A stretch of 64,000 nucleotides of DNA, from positions 186,001-250,000 of the forward strand of contig CAWGEH010000032.1 in the NCBI GenBank assembly GCA_963821505.1, in the 5' to 3' direction. The notes beneath the pieces were generated by a model that worked only from the letters and a program-made list of their open reading frames with translations, was not told the origin of the DNA and made no database searches. The DNA comes from VAZQ01 sp963821505. Its GTDB lineage: Bacteria > Pseudomonadota > Alphaproteobacteria > Rhizobiales > Xanthobacteraceae. This document shows, one piece after another, positions 16,324 through 25,525 of the stretch; position 1 is the first letter of the stretch, and each line of letters starts with the position of its first letter. Made by a program: the position numbers and the translations under genes.

Positions 16324-17259
16324 TCAACTGCGCGCCAAGGTCGCGAGCCCCTCCGGCGTTGCGACCGCCGGCGACCAGCCGAGGCCGGTGAGCGCGGCAG
16401 GGTCCGCCACCAGTGAGCCGGCCAGCCGCGGGTAGATCTCCGCGCGCCGTGCCGCGCGCAGCGCCGCCTTGAGCACCGAAGGCGGCACCGGGATCAGGCC
16501 GGGCCTGCGGCCGAGGCCGCGCCGCAGCGCCGAGATCATTTCGGGGATCGTCAGCGCCTGCGGATCGGCCGCGATGAGCGGCCGCCGCAGCGGCCCCGGC
16601 GCCGCCAGCACGGTATCGATGGCGGCCACCAGGTTGTCGAGCGACAGGAGGGAACGCCGGCCGCTGAGCCCGCCCAGCGGCAAAGGATAGGGGGTGCGTG
16701 CGAGCCGCACGAGTTCCGCCATGTTGCCTTTCACCCCCGGCCCGTAGACCAGGACCAGTCGCAGCGCGACCCAGTCGAGGGCGAGGTCCGCCAAGCCCTG
16801 CTCCGCCGCGAGCTTGGAGCGGCCATAGGCGTCGGTCGGTTGCGGCGCCAGAGCCTCGGTTAGCACGTGGTCCGCGGTTGGCCCGGATTGGGCGCGGATC
16901 GAGGACAGAAACACGAATCGCCTGGCGCCCGCCCGCTGCGCCGCGCGCGCCAGCGCGATCGTGGCGTCGGTATTGAGCATGCGATAGTCGTCTTCGGGCA
17001 AGCCGGACATGGTGTGGGCGAGACCGGCGGAGTGAATCACCGCGTCGATGTCGGCGAGCGCCGCCGCCATGTTCTGCGGCCGGGCCAGATCGCCGACGAC
17101 GGCGCTCGCGGACTCCATTGGCACGACGCTCGGGCGCCGCAGCAGGACGCGCAGGCGGTAACCGCGCTTAGGCAATTCCCGCAGCAGGCATTGCCCAATG
17201 AAGCCGGTCGCCCCGGTGAGGGCGATGAGGGGTCGGTGGGCCGTGCCGACGGGGGTCAC
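16324..17259 (-). CDS. NAD-dependent epimerase/dehydratase (extended SDR)
   Basis: A 311-aa extended short-chain dehydrogenase. The cofactor motif is TGATGFIGQ (residues 15-23), and the catalytic residues are S119/S120 and the YGRSK pair Y145-K149. The best general match is UDP-sugar 4-epimerase or dehydratase-type SDRs, or NDUFA9-like members; the substrate cannot be told. The GTG start at 17259 begins MTPVGTAHRPLIALTGATG. It stands alone, convergent with the L,D-transpeptidase gene across a terminator. Confidence 0.85.
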   Translation of the reverse strand: MTPVGTAHRPLIALTGATGFIGQCLLRELPKRGYRLRVLLRRPSVVPMESASAVVGDLARPQNMAAALADIDAVIHSAGLAHTMSGLPEDDYRMLNTDATIALARAAQRAGARRFVFLSSIRAQSGPTADHVLTEALAPQPTDAYGRSKLAAEQGLADLALDWVALRLVLVYGPGVKGNMAELVRLARTPYPLPLGGLSGRRSLLSLDNLVAAIDTVLAAPGPLRRPLIAADPQALTIPEMISALRRGLGRRPGLIPVPPSVLKAALRAARRAEIYPRLAGSLVADPAALTGLGWSPAVATPEGLATLARS

Positions 17260-17907
17260 TGGCGTTCTCGGTCCGTCCTAAGGCCTGTGCGGTTCTTGCG
17301 ACAATATATCGTATCCGGCGGCTTTGGATTTCCGCGAAATCCTATTGCCCCGGACCACTGGTAACCATCTTTCGGACCGAAAGCCGGCCTGATACCTTCC
17401 GGCCATCGAAGGGATTGTCTTTGTCCGCTCAGCCTCGTGGAGTCGTCGGCGTCGGACCCGCGCGCGAGGCGTGGCCTTACCCGCCGACTTACCCCCGAAG
17501 CCGTCGGCGCGCCCGCCGACGATCGTCACCTCGAGGCGCCGGCTCGCTTCCGCGAGCGCGTAATCGCCATTCCTGGTCAGGTACCCGGCTTGCGACAACG
17601 GATGCATCAAAGGCAGACTACAAGAGAATGCAGGCTTGGGAGGGGGCGTGGCACCATGCCATCGTCGACGGCTACGGCATTTAGCTAAAGGTAGCGCGAT
17701 GTAACGGGCGGCGGGCCGCACCCAGCAGGGAATTCCCGGCGGTGCGGCTAGGCTGTTTTGCGTCCGGCGGAATTCCTCTCTGACCTTGCCCGAGTTCGCG
17801 CGCGTCTCCTTCGACGGCGAGCGGCGTGCAGCGCTCGCGCTGCGTCACGTCGCCCATTGGTTTCGGGAGGTTGTTCACCTCGATCTCGGCACGTCGGCCG
17901 TTTGCCG
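17260..17907. other. 648-base region without a recognisable gene
   Basis: Open frames here are short and lack family resemblance, codon-bias consistency or ribosome sites. A plus-strand frame at 17790-17957 and a minus-strand frame at 17700-17911 look vaguely coding (the latter with NNLPKPMGDVTQRERCTP), but neither is supported enough to call. The region may hold gene debris and the promoter of the SDR gene. Confidence 0.4.
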
Positions 17908-18450
17908 TCACTGGCTCTGCAAACAGCCGTCCGATTTGGGATCAATTGCGCAAAAGTAGCTCTTGCTTCGAGAACAGAATCCCAACGTGTAATCTTTTGT
18001 GAAATTCTCAAGACACGTATTCATCCAATCGATGCTGATCCGCGCCTTGTCAAAATCCTCCTCACCGCAAGACTTATCGAGGTTCGACGCAGCGCGTGTA
18101 AATTCTCGCGGGATAGCCTGTTTGGTCCGCTTGGATAGAGTTTCGGCCTGCTCGTAGAGAGCCTGCGCCACACCGAGACAATCGTTCTTGTTGGTTGGCG
18201 TCTGGTCTGTCGGGATGACCGGTTTCGCTGTCGGGGTGGACGACCGGTGTTTCCCGGTCGCGGTGCCCGACCTGTGCTTCCCTGCCGGGGTGCCCGACCG
18301 GTGTTTTGATGTCGAAATGACCGTCCTGTGCTTCCCTGACGGGGTGGCCGACCGGTGTTTCGCCGCAACAGCCGAAGTCGCAAACAGGCACAATGAGCCT
18401 GCTGCTGCAACAACGCAGAATGCCGCTGCCATACGAAGATTTCGCAGCAT
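17908..18450 (-). CDS. Small secreted protein with KHR nonapeptide repeats
   Basis: A 180-aa exported protein of unknown function. A signal peptide (residues 1-29, ending SAVAA) is followed by five tandem nonapeptides of the form KHRSGTPAG (residues 31-75), then a globular C-terminal region (about 85-180) with six cysteines that could form three disulfides. The ATG at 18450 has GGGAG 7 bases upstream. The basic repeats (two or three positive charges each) suggest binding to an anionic polymer such as nucleic acid, peptidoglycan or lipopolysaccharide. I recognise no family. Confidence 0.7.
   Translation of the reverse strand: MLRNLRMAAAFCVVAAAGSLCLFATSAVAAKHRSATPSGKHRTVISTSKHRSGTPAGKHRSGTATGKHRSSTPTAKPVIPTDQTPTNKNDCLGVAQALYEQAETLSKRTKQAIPREFTRAASNLDKSCGEEDFDKARISIDWMNTCLENFTKDYTLGFCSRSKSYFCAIDPKSDGCLQSQ
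18226..18360 (-). repeat. Five tandem 27-bp coding repeats
   Basis: Five in-frame 27-bp units encode KHR-[ST]-x-x-x-x-[GSA] nonapeptides in the secreted protein. The units share ACCGGTGTTT- or CCTGTGCTTCCC-like blocks on the plus strand. Copy number could vary between strains by slippage. Confidence 0.8.
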
Positions 18451-18942
18451 TGTGGTTCTCCCGGCGCCGCGGACGAGCCGCTGTTCCACGAGCTTGGCTG
18501 GTGAGGCAGAAGCAATCACTTGACGCAACGATCCTCCATTGATTTGATGCCTCAATGGCGCCACGATAAAGAGCGCTTTTCGCCATGGGAGACGAACTTG
18601 AACCGGAATGCGTCGCGTAAAGTCGGTTGTAAATCCATCCGTTCCCGCCCCAAGAATGTATCCAAGCGAAAGCGGTTGCGCACCGCGAGGCGGACAGATT
18701 TCCGATCTTTCGCCTGGTACGAAAAAGCCGCTTTGTCGGTTGGGATCAGCGCCAGACCATCATAGCAGCGGATGACCGCTTGACGGTCCCGTCGATTGAC
18801 CGCGCGTCCGGGTGAGCAACGCATTCTGCTGGGGACAGCGCGGTTCGCCGAACCCGGGCACGCGCGGGCGCGATCATTGCGGACAGCTCTGTCTTGAAAC
18901 CGCGGCGAAGGTGCATGTAATCCATTGAATTAAATCGGAAAT
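18451..18942. other. 492-base region without a recognisable gene
   Basis: This stretch between the secreted-protein gene and tRNA-Ala is noticeably less GC-rich than the surroundings. Two overlapping open frames (18520-18765 plus, 18552-18824 minus) have no recognisable similarity. It probably holds the upstream promoter of the secreted-protein gene and the downstream region of the tRNA gene. Confidence 0.4.
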
Positions 18943-19019
<77 letters not shown>

Positions 19020-19150
19020 ACGTAGGACGCGATGTCGGGAATGTCGCGTCCGAACCTGCAATAAATTGTAGCGATCCCGCGGCGCCGTGACCAGGAGTCG
19101 CCCTGACCGCAGGCACGCCGCCGCAGCCGGCCGAGCACGGGGCGCCGATC

Positions 19151-19564
19151 TCAGGTCTCCTCCTCGTCGTCCACGTCGCCGATGATGTCGGTGACGTCCT
19201 CGTCGCCCTCTTCCTGCTCCTCGATGAAGGCGGCGTCGTCCAGGCCCTCGTCCTCGAGCTCCACCTCCTCTTCGGCGCCTTCAATCGGCTCGCCATCGGC
19301 GGCCTTCTTGCCTTGTGCTTCCGCGTCCGCTTCCTCGAGCGACACGAATTCGGCCTCGGCGGTCTCCGGCGCCACGACTTCCTCTTCAGCGGCAGCGGCA
19401 GCGGCGGCCGCGCGGGCAGGTTCCGGTCGCGCCCGCGTGCTTACCGCGGCGAGTTCCAGGACGGTATGGCATTTCGGGCAGACGATCGGATCCTTGTTGA
19501 GGTCGTAGAATTTCGCGCTGCAATTGCCGCAGAGGCGCTTGGTGCCGAGCTCGGGTTTCGCCAC
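19151..19564 (-). CDS. TIGR02300 family (FYDLN acid) protein
   Basis: A 137-aa protein typical of Alphaproteobacteria. The N-terminal zinc-ribbon-like part has CGNC and CPKC around the namesake KFYDLNKDP. It is followed by an Ala-rich linker and a very acidic tail (about residues 70-137, rich in Glu and Asp, ending DDEEET). The GTG at 19564 is preceded by AAGGA 9 bases upstream and gives the standard start MAKPELGTKR. Function is unknown. It lies divergent from aroA, its usual neighbour. Confidence 0.88.
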   Translation of the reverse strand: MAKPELGTKRLCGNCSAKFYDLNKDPIVCPKCHTVLELAAVSTRARPEPARAAAAAAAAEEEVVAPETAEAEFVSLEEADAEAQGKKAADGEPIEGAEEEVELEDEGLDDAAFIEEQEEGDEDVTDIIGDVDDEEET

Positions 19565-19740
19565 GGTCCGGATTCCTTGAGCGGGGTCTAAAATGAGGTG
19601 CTTCACTTGGCGAGTCGCAATGCCGGTGTCAATAGCGCCCCCCGCCGCTTCCGGCTGGCCGTTCCCTTGCCCATTCCGGCCCGGATGACGCCCCGCCGAC
19701 CCCATGCTACAGAGCGTTTTCCGCAAAGCCGAGGTTGCAC

Positions 19741-21075
19741 GTGGATCACGCCGCCCCGTCCCCGCTCACCGCGCGCCGCGCGGGCGCCCTCAGGGGTCGA
19801 CTGCGCGTGCCGGGCGACAAGTCGATCTCCCACCGCGCCCTCATCTTCGGCGCGCTCACGGTCGGGGAGACACGTATTTCCGGGCTGCTCGAAGGCGAGG
19901 ACGTGATCAATACCGCCAAGGCCATGCGGCTGCTGGGCGCGGCGGTCGCCCGCACGGGCGAAGGCGCATGGCGCGTTCACGGCGTCGGCGTCGGCGGCTT
20001 CCGCGAGCCTGGTTCGGTGCTCGATTTCGGCAATTCCGGTACCGGCTGCCGCCTGGTCATGGGGGCGGTTGCGGGCTGTCCCGTCACCGCCACCTTCGAC
20101 GGCGATGCCAGCCTGCGCAGGCGGCCGATGAAACGGATCCTCGATCCGGTCGCGCTGATCGGGGCGCATGCCGTGAGCGTGACCGACGGCGGGCGCCTGC
20201 CGATCACGCTTGCCGGTGCGCGCGATCCAATCCCGGTCGTCTATCGCACGCCGGTGCCTTCGGCGCAGATCAAATCGGCGGTGCTGCTGGCCGGACTTGC
20301 GGCGCCGGGCGAAACGATTGTCGTCGAGAGCGAAGCGAGCCGCGATCACACCGAGCGGCTGCTCAAGCATTTCGGAGCCGATGTCAGGGTCGAGGCGGAA
20401 GGCGCCGCGGGCCGCAGGATCACCCTGCAGGGCGAGCCCGAGCTCGTGCCGGCTGCGGTCGTCGTGCCGGCCGACCCGTCCTCGGCCGCCTTCCCGATGG
20501 TGGCGGCAGTGATTGTGGCGGGGTCGGAGGTGATCCTGAGCGATGTGATGACCAATCCGCTGCGCACCGGATTGATTGCCACGCTGCGGGAGATGGGTGC
20601 CGACATCGAAGCGCTCGGTATGCGCGGCGACGGCGGCGAAGAGATGGCGGATTTGCGCGTGCGGGCGTCGGTGCTGCACGGCGTCGAGGTGCCGGCCGCG
20701 CGCGCGCCGTCCATGATCGACGAGTATCCGGTCCTGGCGGTGGCGGCGAGCTTTGCCGAAGGCACCACGGTGATGCGCGGGCTCAGGGAATTGCGCGTGA
20801 AGGAATCCGATCGGCTCACCGCCGTGGCCGACGGCCTGCGCGCGAACGGCGTGGAGGTCGAAATCGACGGCGACGACCTGATCGTGCACGGCAAGGGGCG
20901 GGTGCCCGGCGGCAGCACGGTTTCGACCCACATGGATCATCGCATCGCCATGGCGTTTGTGGTCATGGGATTGGCCAGCGAAAAGCCGGTCCGGATCGAC
21001 GATGCCGCCTTCATCGCGACCAGCTTTCCCGGCTTCGCGGCGTTGATGCGCGCACTCGGGGCCGATCTTTCGTGA
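19741..21075 (+). CDS. aroA: 3-phosphoshikimate 1-carboxyvinyltransferase (EPSP synthase)
   Basis: A 444-aa enzyme of the shikimate pathway that joins phosphoenolpyruvate to shikimate-3-phosphate. It shows GDKSISHRAL, DFGNSGTGCRL, APSMIDEYPVLAVAA and LRVKESDRL. Overall it follows the class II (Agrobacterium CP4-like) pattern, but CP4's alanine in the GNAAT loop is glycine here (GNSGT). The GTG at 19741, six bases after GAGG, is the likely start. Its stop overlaps the GTG of cmk (GTGA), so aroA and cmk are translationally coupled. Confidence 0.95.
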   Translation: MDHAAPSPLTARRAGALRGRLRVPGDKSISHRALIFGALTVGETRISGLLEGEDVINTAKAMRLLGAAVARTGEGAWRVHGVGVGGFREPGSVLDFGNSGTGCRLVMGAVAGCPVTATFDGDASLRRRPMKRILDPVALIGAHAVSVTDGGRLPITLAGARDPIPVVYRTPVPSAQIKSAVLLAGLAAPGETIVVESEASRDHTERLLKHFGADVRVEAEGAAGRRITLQGEPELVPAAVVVPADPSSAAFPMVAAVIVAGSEVILSDVMTNPLRTGLIATLREMGADIEALGMRGDGGEEMADLRVRASVLHGVEVPAARAPSMIDEYPVLAVAASFAEGTTVMRGLRELRVKESDRLTAVADGLRANGVEVEIDGDDLIVHGKGRVPGGSTVSTHMDHRIAMAFVVMGLASEKPVRIDDAAFIATSFPGFAALMRALGADLS

Positions 21076-21701
21076 TCATCGCCATCGACGGGCCGGCGGC
21101 CTCCGGCAAGGGGACGCTCGGCAGGCGCCTCGCGACGCATTACGGATTGCGGCACCTCGATACCGGTCTGATCTACCGGGCGGTGGCGAAGGCGTTGCTC
21201 GATGGCGGTCACTCGCCCGACAACCGGGCGCAGGCAGTGGCGGCGGCGGCGGCGCTCGACCCCAGCCATTTCGACGAGCGTGCGCTCAAGAGTCCGGCGG
21301 TCGGGGAGGCGGCGTCGCTGGTCTCGGCGATTCCCGAGGTGCGCGCGGCGCTGCTCGTGTGCCAACGCAATTTCGGGCGGACGCCGCCCGGCGCCGTGCT
21401 CGACGGCCGCGACATCGGGACCGTGGTCTTTCCCGACGCAGACGTGAAAATCTTCGTCACTGCCTCGGTCGAGGTGCGCGCGCGCCGCCGCGCCGCCGAG
21501 CTGGGCGACGGCAGCAACGAGGCCGAGGTACTGGCCGACATCCGGCGCCGGGATGAGCGCGATATGAGCCGGGCGACGGCCCCGCTGAAACCCGCGCCGG
21601 ATGCGCACTTGCTCGATACCACGCATTTGGATATAGACGCCGCATTCCGGGCTGCCATCGACATCGTCGAAGCCGTCCGAGCAGGCCGGAAGCGCGGCTG
21701 A
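21072..21701 (+). CDS. cmk: Cytidylate kinase
   Basis: A 209-aa (d)CMP kinase that phosphorylates CMP and dCMP for nucleic acid and lipid synthesis. The P-loop is DGPAASGKGT, followed by the substrate-binding DTGLIYRA, GRDIGTVVFP and a lid region with RRRDERDMSR. It starts with GTG in a four-base overlap with aroA and is followed 200 bases later by rpsA. The aroA-cmk-rpsA order is strongly conserved in Alphaproteobacteria. Confidence 0.95.
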   Translation: MIIAIDGPAASGKGTLGRRLATHYGLRHLDTGLIYRAVAKALLDGGHSPDNRAQAVAAAAALDPSHFDERALKSPAVGEAASLVSAIPEVRAALLVCQRNFGRTPPGAVLDGRDIGTVVFPDADVKIFVTASVEVRARRRAAELGDGSNEAEVLADIRRRDERDMSRATAPLKPAPDAHLLDTTHLDIDAAFRAAIDIVEAVRAGRKRG

Positions 21702-21904
21702 CCGCGTTTCCGTCGTTGGAGGATGAGCCTGCTCCGCCCGCTTCTTTTGGTGGCGCACCGGACCCGAACCATCGTTTCGATCGCTCGGTCGTTGCGCCGG
21801 GCCACCGCTTTGCGGCGGTCACCGGAAGTCCGCGGGACTTTCGGACAGCGTGCTCGAAACGCCCACTCACGAAAATCCGGCACTACCGCACCCTTGGAGA
21901 ATTC

Positions 21905-23632
21905 ATGGCCACCGCCACCGCCACCAGTTCCGCCGCGCCGTCGCGCGAAGATTTCGCGAAGATGCTCGAAGATTTCTTCACCCAGGGCAGTCCGCAGGAA
22001 GGCCAGGTCGTCAAAGGGACGGTCGTGGGGATCGAGAAGGATCTCGCCGTCATCGACGTCGGGGCCAAGACCGAGGGCCGCGTCGCACTGCGCGAATTCG
22101 CGGGTCCAGGCCGTCAGGCGGATATCAAGATCGGCGACACGGTCGAGGTCTATCTGGAGCGGGTCGAGAACGCGTTGGGCGAAGCCGTGCTGTCCCGCGA
22201 CAAGGCGCGGCGCGAGGAGAGCTGGGGCAAGCTGGAAAAGGCCTTCAACAGCAACGAAAAGGTCCAGGGCATCATCTTCAATCAGGTCAAGGGTGGCTTT
22301 ACCGTCGATCTCGACGGCGCGGTAGCGTTTCTGCCGCGCAGCCAAGTCGATATCCGACCGATCCGCGACGTGTCGCCGCTGATGAATCAGCCGCAGCCGT
22401 TCCAGATTCTGAAAATGGATCGTCGCCGCGGCAACATCGTGGTGTCACGCCGCACCGTGCTGGAGGAGACGCGCGCCGAGCAGCGCCAGGAACTGGTGCA
22501 GAACCTCGAAGAGGGCCAGGTTATCGACGGCGTCGTCAAGAACATCACGGATTACGGCGCCTTCGTGGATCTCGGCGGCATCGACGGTCTCCTGCACGTC
22601 ACCGATATCGCGTGGCGGCGCGTCAATCATCCCACCGAGGTGCTCAATATCGGCCAGCAGGTGAAGGTCAAGATCATCAAGATCAACCACGAGACCCACC
22701 GCATCTCGCTCGGCATGAAGCAGCTGCAGGATGATCCCTGGCAGGGCATCGAGGCCAAATATCCGGTCGGCGCGCGCTACAAGGGCCGCGTCACCAACAT
22801 CACGGACTACGGCGCGTTCGTCGAGCTCGAGCCGGGCATCGAAGGCCTCATTCACGTCTCCGAGATGTCATGGACCAAGAAGAACGTGCATCCCGGCAAG
22901 ATCGTCTCCACCTCGCAGGAAGTGGACGTGCAGATCCTCGAGGTCGATCCGGTCAAGCGCCGAATTTCGCTCGGTCTCAAGCAGACCATGCGCAATCCGT
23001 GGGAGGTCTTCGTCGAGAAGTACCCGCCCGGCACGACGATCGAGGGCGAGGTCAAGAACAAGACCGAGTTCGGATTGTTCCTCGGGCTGGATGGCGACGT
23101 CGACGGCATGGTCCATCTCTCCGACCTCGACTGGAAGCGGCCGGGCGAACAGGTGATCGAGGAGTACAAGAAGGGCGACAAGGTCCGGGCCAAGGTGCTG
23201 GACGTGGACGTCGAGAAGGAGCGGATTTCCCTCGGGATCAAGCAGCTCGAGGGCGATCCCATGGACACCGCCGGCGACCTCAGGAAGGGCTCCGTCGTCA
23301 CGTGCGAGGTGACGGAGGTGAAGGAGGCCGGCCTCGACGTGAAGATCGTGGGCAGTGATCTCACCACCTTCATCAAGCGCTCGGAGCTGGCGCGCGACCG
23401 CGGCGAGCAGCGGCCGGAGCGCTTCGCGGTCGGACAGAAGGTCGACGCCCGCATCATCCAGTTCGATCGCCGCGCCCACAAGGTGCAGGTTTCGATCAAG
23501 GCGCTGGAAGTGGCGGAGGAGAAGGAGGCCATCGCCCAGTACGGCTCGTCCGACTCGGGCGCGACGCTCGGCGACATTCTCGGCACCGCGCTCAAGCGCG
23601 CAACGGAAAAGCCGGCCGAGAAGAAGGAATAG
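21905..23632 (+). CDS. rpsA: 30S ribosomal protein S1
   Basis: A 575-aa S1 protein with six S1 (OB-fold) domains, which bind mRNA and help initiate translation. Repeated signatures such as VKNITDYGAFVDLGGIDGLLHV, VTNITDYGAFVELEPGIEGL and VKNKTEFGLFLGLDGDVDG mark the repeats. The ATG at 21905 begins MATATATSS, a usual rhizobial start. Just after the stop, the 18-bp block GGAATAGCACCTGGCTTC, which contains the stop codon, is tandemly duplicated. Confidence 0.96.
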   Translation: MATATATSSAAPSREDFAKMLEDFFTQGSPQEGQVVKGTVVGIEKDLAVIDVGAKTEGRVALREFAGPGRQADIKIGDTVEVYLERVENALGEAVLSRDKARREESWGKLEKAFNSNEKVQGIIFNQVKGGFTVDLDGAVAFLPRSQVDIRPIRDVSPLMNQPQPFQILKMDRRRGNIVVSRRTVLEETRAEQRQELVQNLEEGQVIDGVVKNITDYGAFVDLGGIDGLLHVTDIAWRRVNHPTEVLNIGQQVKVKIIKINHETHRISLGMKQLQDDPWQGIEAKYPVGARYKGRVTNITDYGAFVELEPGIEGLIHVSEMSWTKKNVHPGKIVSTSQEVDVQILEVDPVKRRISLGLKQTMRNPWEVFVEKYPPGTTIEGEVKNKTEFGLFLGLDGDVDGMVHLSDLDWKRPGEQVIEEYKKGDKVRAKVLDVDVEKERISLGIKQLEGDPMDTAGDLRKGSVVTCEVTEVKEAGLDVKIVGSDLTTFIKRSELARDRGEQRPERFAVGQKVDARIIQFDRRAHKVQVSIKALEVAEEKEAIAQYGSSDSGATLGDILGTALKRATEKPAEKKE

Positions 23633-24037
23633 CACCTGGCTTCGGAATAGCACCTGGCTTCCGCGTCCCGGACGCGCAAGCTCCGTCGGGGGTCGGCGCG
23701 ACCGGAGGCGCACGTGGTACAAACGATGGCGCTGGCGTTCTCCGGCGAACCGGGAACCGGCTCGCGCAGAAACGTGTCGGACGCAAGGACCCCGGAGCGG
23801 TTCGCGATTGCAGCGCAATGCAAACCGCTCCCGGCGCGCGGCATGCGGCGACGATGCGCGGGCCGCGCCCGCCTCCTCGGGAAGCTTCACGCGCACGCGC
23901 CGCGGGCGCGCCCGGGTGATGCTCAGGCACCCGTTTCTCTTTCATTTGCCACAATCGCAGGCGCTTCGTGCGCGCCATTGACCACGGCGCAGGACAGCGG
24001 CACCGTCCCTGCCCGACTTCATCGAAGGAGATGAGTC
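23633..24037. other. 405-base region between rpsA and sppA
   Basis: It begins with the tandem duplication of the rpsA stop-codon block (about 23627-23661). No further gene is supported; apparent frames are antisense shadows. The GC-rich segment 23850-23920 contains GCGCG-rich inverted blocks. The end carries the AAGGAG ribosome site of sppA, and the sppA promoter probably lies near 23930-24000. Confidence 0.45.
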
Positions 24038-25024
24038 ATGTCGCTCGATGCCGACACCCTCGTCGATCGTCGCCGCATGCGGCGCAAGCTCACCTTCTGG
24101 CGCGTCTTCGCGATTCTCATCGCCATCTGCGCCGTGATCGCGGTGGGCGCAGCGTTGCGCGTGCCCGGCACCGGCCTGTTGACGGGGCAGCCCGGAGGAT
24201 CGATCGCGCGCGTCACCATTACCGGCCTGATCCGCAGCGATCGGGAAAGGGTGGAGGCGCTGGAGCGGCTCGGCAAGTCGCGCGCACGAGCCGTGATCGT
24301 GCATATCAACAGCCCCGGCGGCACCACCTCCGGCTCCGAGCAGCTGCATGACTCCTTGATGCGGCTCAAGGAGCAGAAGCCGCTGGTCGTCGTGGTCGAC
24401 GGGCTTGCGGCATCGGGCGGGTACATTGCCGCAATCGCGGGCGATCACATCGTCGCGCTGGAGACCTCGCTCGTCGGCTCGATCGGCGTGCTGTTCCAAT
24501 ATCCGAATGTCGCCGATCTTCTCAAGACGCTCGGCATCAAGGTCGAGGAAATCAAATCCTCGCCGCTCAAGGCCGCGCCCAATGGCTTCGAGCCGACGTC
24601 GCCCGAGGCGCGCGCGGCCATCGAGGCGATCGTCGCGGACTCCTACGCCTGGTTCCGCAACATGGTGAAGGCGCGCCGCCATCTCGACGATGCGACCTTG
24701 GAGCGCGTGGCCGACGGTCGCGTCTTCACCGGGCACCAGGGCCTTGCGCTCAAGCTGGTGGACGAGCTCGGCGACGAGAAGACGGCGATCGCCTGGCTGG
24801 CAAAGGAAAAGAATATCGACCCGACGACGCCGGTTCGCAACTATCGGCTGCGCGACCGGTTCGGTGACTTGCCATTCCTGCATACGGCGGTGGTCACCAC
24901 GCTCGACGCGGTGGGACTGACCTCGTTCGCGCGCCGCCTGGAGGAGTGGGGCGCGGTGCAGGCGATGGAGCGTCTCAACCTTGACGGTCTGCTGGCCCTT
25001 TGGCACCCTCCAACCGCGAACTAG
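24038..25024 (+). CDS. sppA: Signal peptide peptidase, S49 family
   Basis: A 328-aa inner-membrane serine protease that clears cleaved signal peptides. One N-terminal transmembrane segment (about residues 20-42, FWRVFAILIAICAVIAV) is followed by the S49 domain: HINSPGGTTSGSEQL, DGLAASGGYIAA with the nucleophile serine, and the lysine region VGSIGVLFQ to IKSSPLKA. A strong AAGGAG lies 8 bases before the ATG. Length matches the short, single-domain SppA type. It is followed closely by ihfB, as in other Rhizobiales. Confidence 0.93.
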   Translation: MSLDADTLVDRRRMRRKLTFWRVFAILIAICAVIAVGAALRVPGTGLLTGQPGGSIARVTITGLIRSDRERVEALERLGKSRARAVIVHINSPGGTTSGSEQLHDSLMRLKEQKPLVVVVDGLAASGGYIAAIAGDHIVALETSLVGSIGVLFQYPNVADLLKTLGIKVEEIKSSPLKAAPNGFEPTSPEARAAIEAIVADSYAWFRNMVKARRHLDDATLERVADGRVFTGHQGLALKLVDELGDEKTAIAWLAKEKNIDPTTPVRNYRLRDRFGDLPFLHTAVVTTLDAVGLTSFARRLEEWGAVQAMERLNLDGLLALWHPPTAN

Positions 25025-25062
25025 AGGCGGAGCTTTCCGCCCAGCCACGGACGGCAGCAGCG

Positions 25063-25350
25063 ATGATCAAATCCGAGCTCGTGCAGCGCATCTCGTCGCA
25101 GAACCCGCATCTCTACCAGCGCGACGTGGAGAACATCGTGAACGCCATCCTCGGCGAGATCGTCGCGGCGATGGCGCGCGGCGACCGCGTGGAGCTGCGC
25201 GGTTTCGGCGCTTTCTCCGTCAAGAACCGCCCGGCGCGGACCGGGCGCAATCCGCGCACGGGCGCCCACGTCTCGGTGGAGAAGAAGTCCGTGCCGTTCT
25301 TCAAGACCGGCAAGGAAATGCGCGAGCGGCTCAACCGTTCGAACGCCTAG
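25063..25350 (+). CDS. ihfB: Integration host factor beta subunit
   Basis: A 95-aa HU/IHF family protein that bends DNA as a heterodimer with IhfA. The N-terminal MIKSELVQRIS, the core GDRVELRGFGAFSVK and the beta-arm RTGRNPRTGAHV are typical of IhfB. The ATG at 25063 gives the family start; an earlier in-frame ATG would add 21 unrelated residues overlapping sppA. Confidence 0.95.
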   Translation: MIKSELVQRISSQNPHLYQRDVENIVNAILGEIVAAMARGDRVELRGFGAFSVKNRPARTGRNPRTGAHVSVEKKSVPFFKTGKEMRERLNRSNA

Positions 25351-25472
25351 ACCGAAATCGCTTCGTCACCGCAAGTCGGGTTCGCCCGAATTTGTGCCCC
25401 TTCCAGCCCGAAACTCGGGCAGGCCCGAGTTTCGATGCCATCCACCCCTTTCCTGCGATATAGGGAAACAGG

Positions 25473-25505
25473 GCGTGGATGCCCGCAACAGCTCCGGGCA
25501 TGATG
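25473..25505. repeat. REP-like palindrome (ATGCCCG family), solo copy
   Basis: GCGTGGATGCCCGCAACAGC is followed by TCCGGGCATGA, an imperfect hairpin of the family seen at 1375, 13732 and 14165. It lies in the ihfB-lapA gap, 20 bases before the next start codon. Confidence 0.6.
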
Positions 25506-25525
25506 AAGAACGAGAGGGCTCGGTC

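Noticed and set aside
17278..17721. A 147-codon minus-strand open frame in the region after the SDR gene
   Set aside because: Composition is Arg/Pro-rich as expected for antisense or non-coding high-GC DNA, there is no ribosome site and no recognisable family.
17700..17911. Minus-strand frame with NNLPKPMGDVTQRERCTP
   Set aside because: It looks slightly protein-like, but has no start context and no known similarity, and too few residues for a call.
18552..18824. A 90-codon minus-strand frame upstream of the KHR-repeat protein gene
   Set aside because: Overlaps a plus-strand frame of equal quality, and neither has a ribosome site or family resemblance.
23641..24037. A small gene between rpsA and sppA
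   Set aside because: All frames are short, overlapping and without ribosome sites apart from that of sppA.
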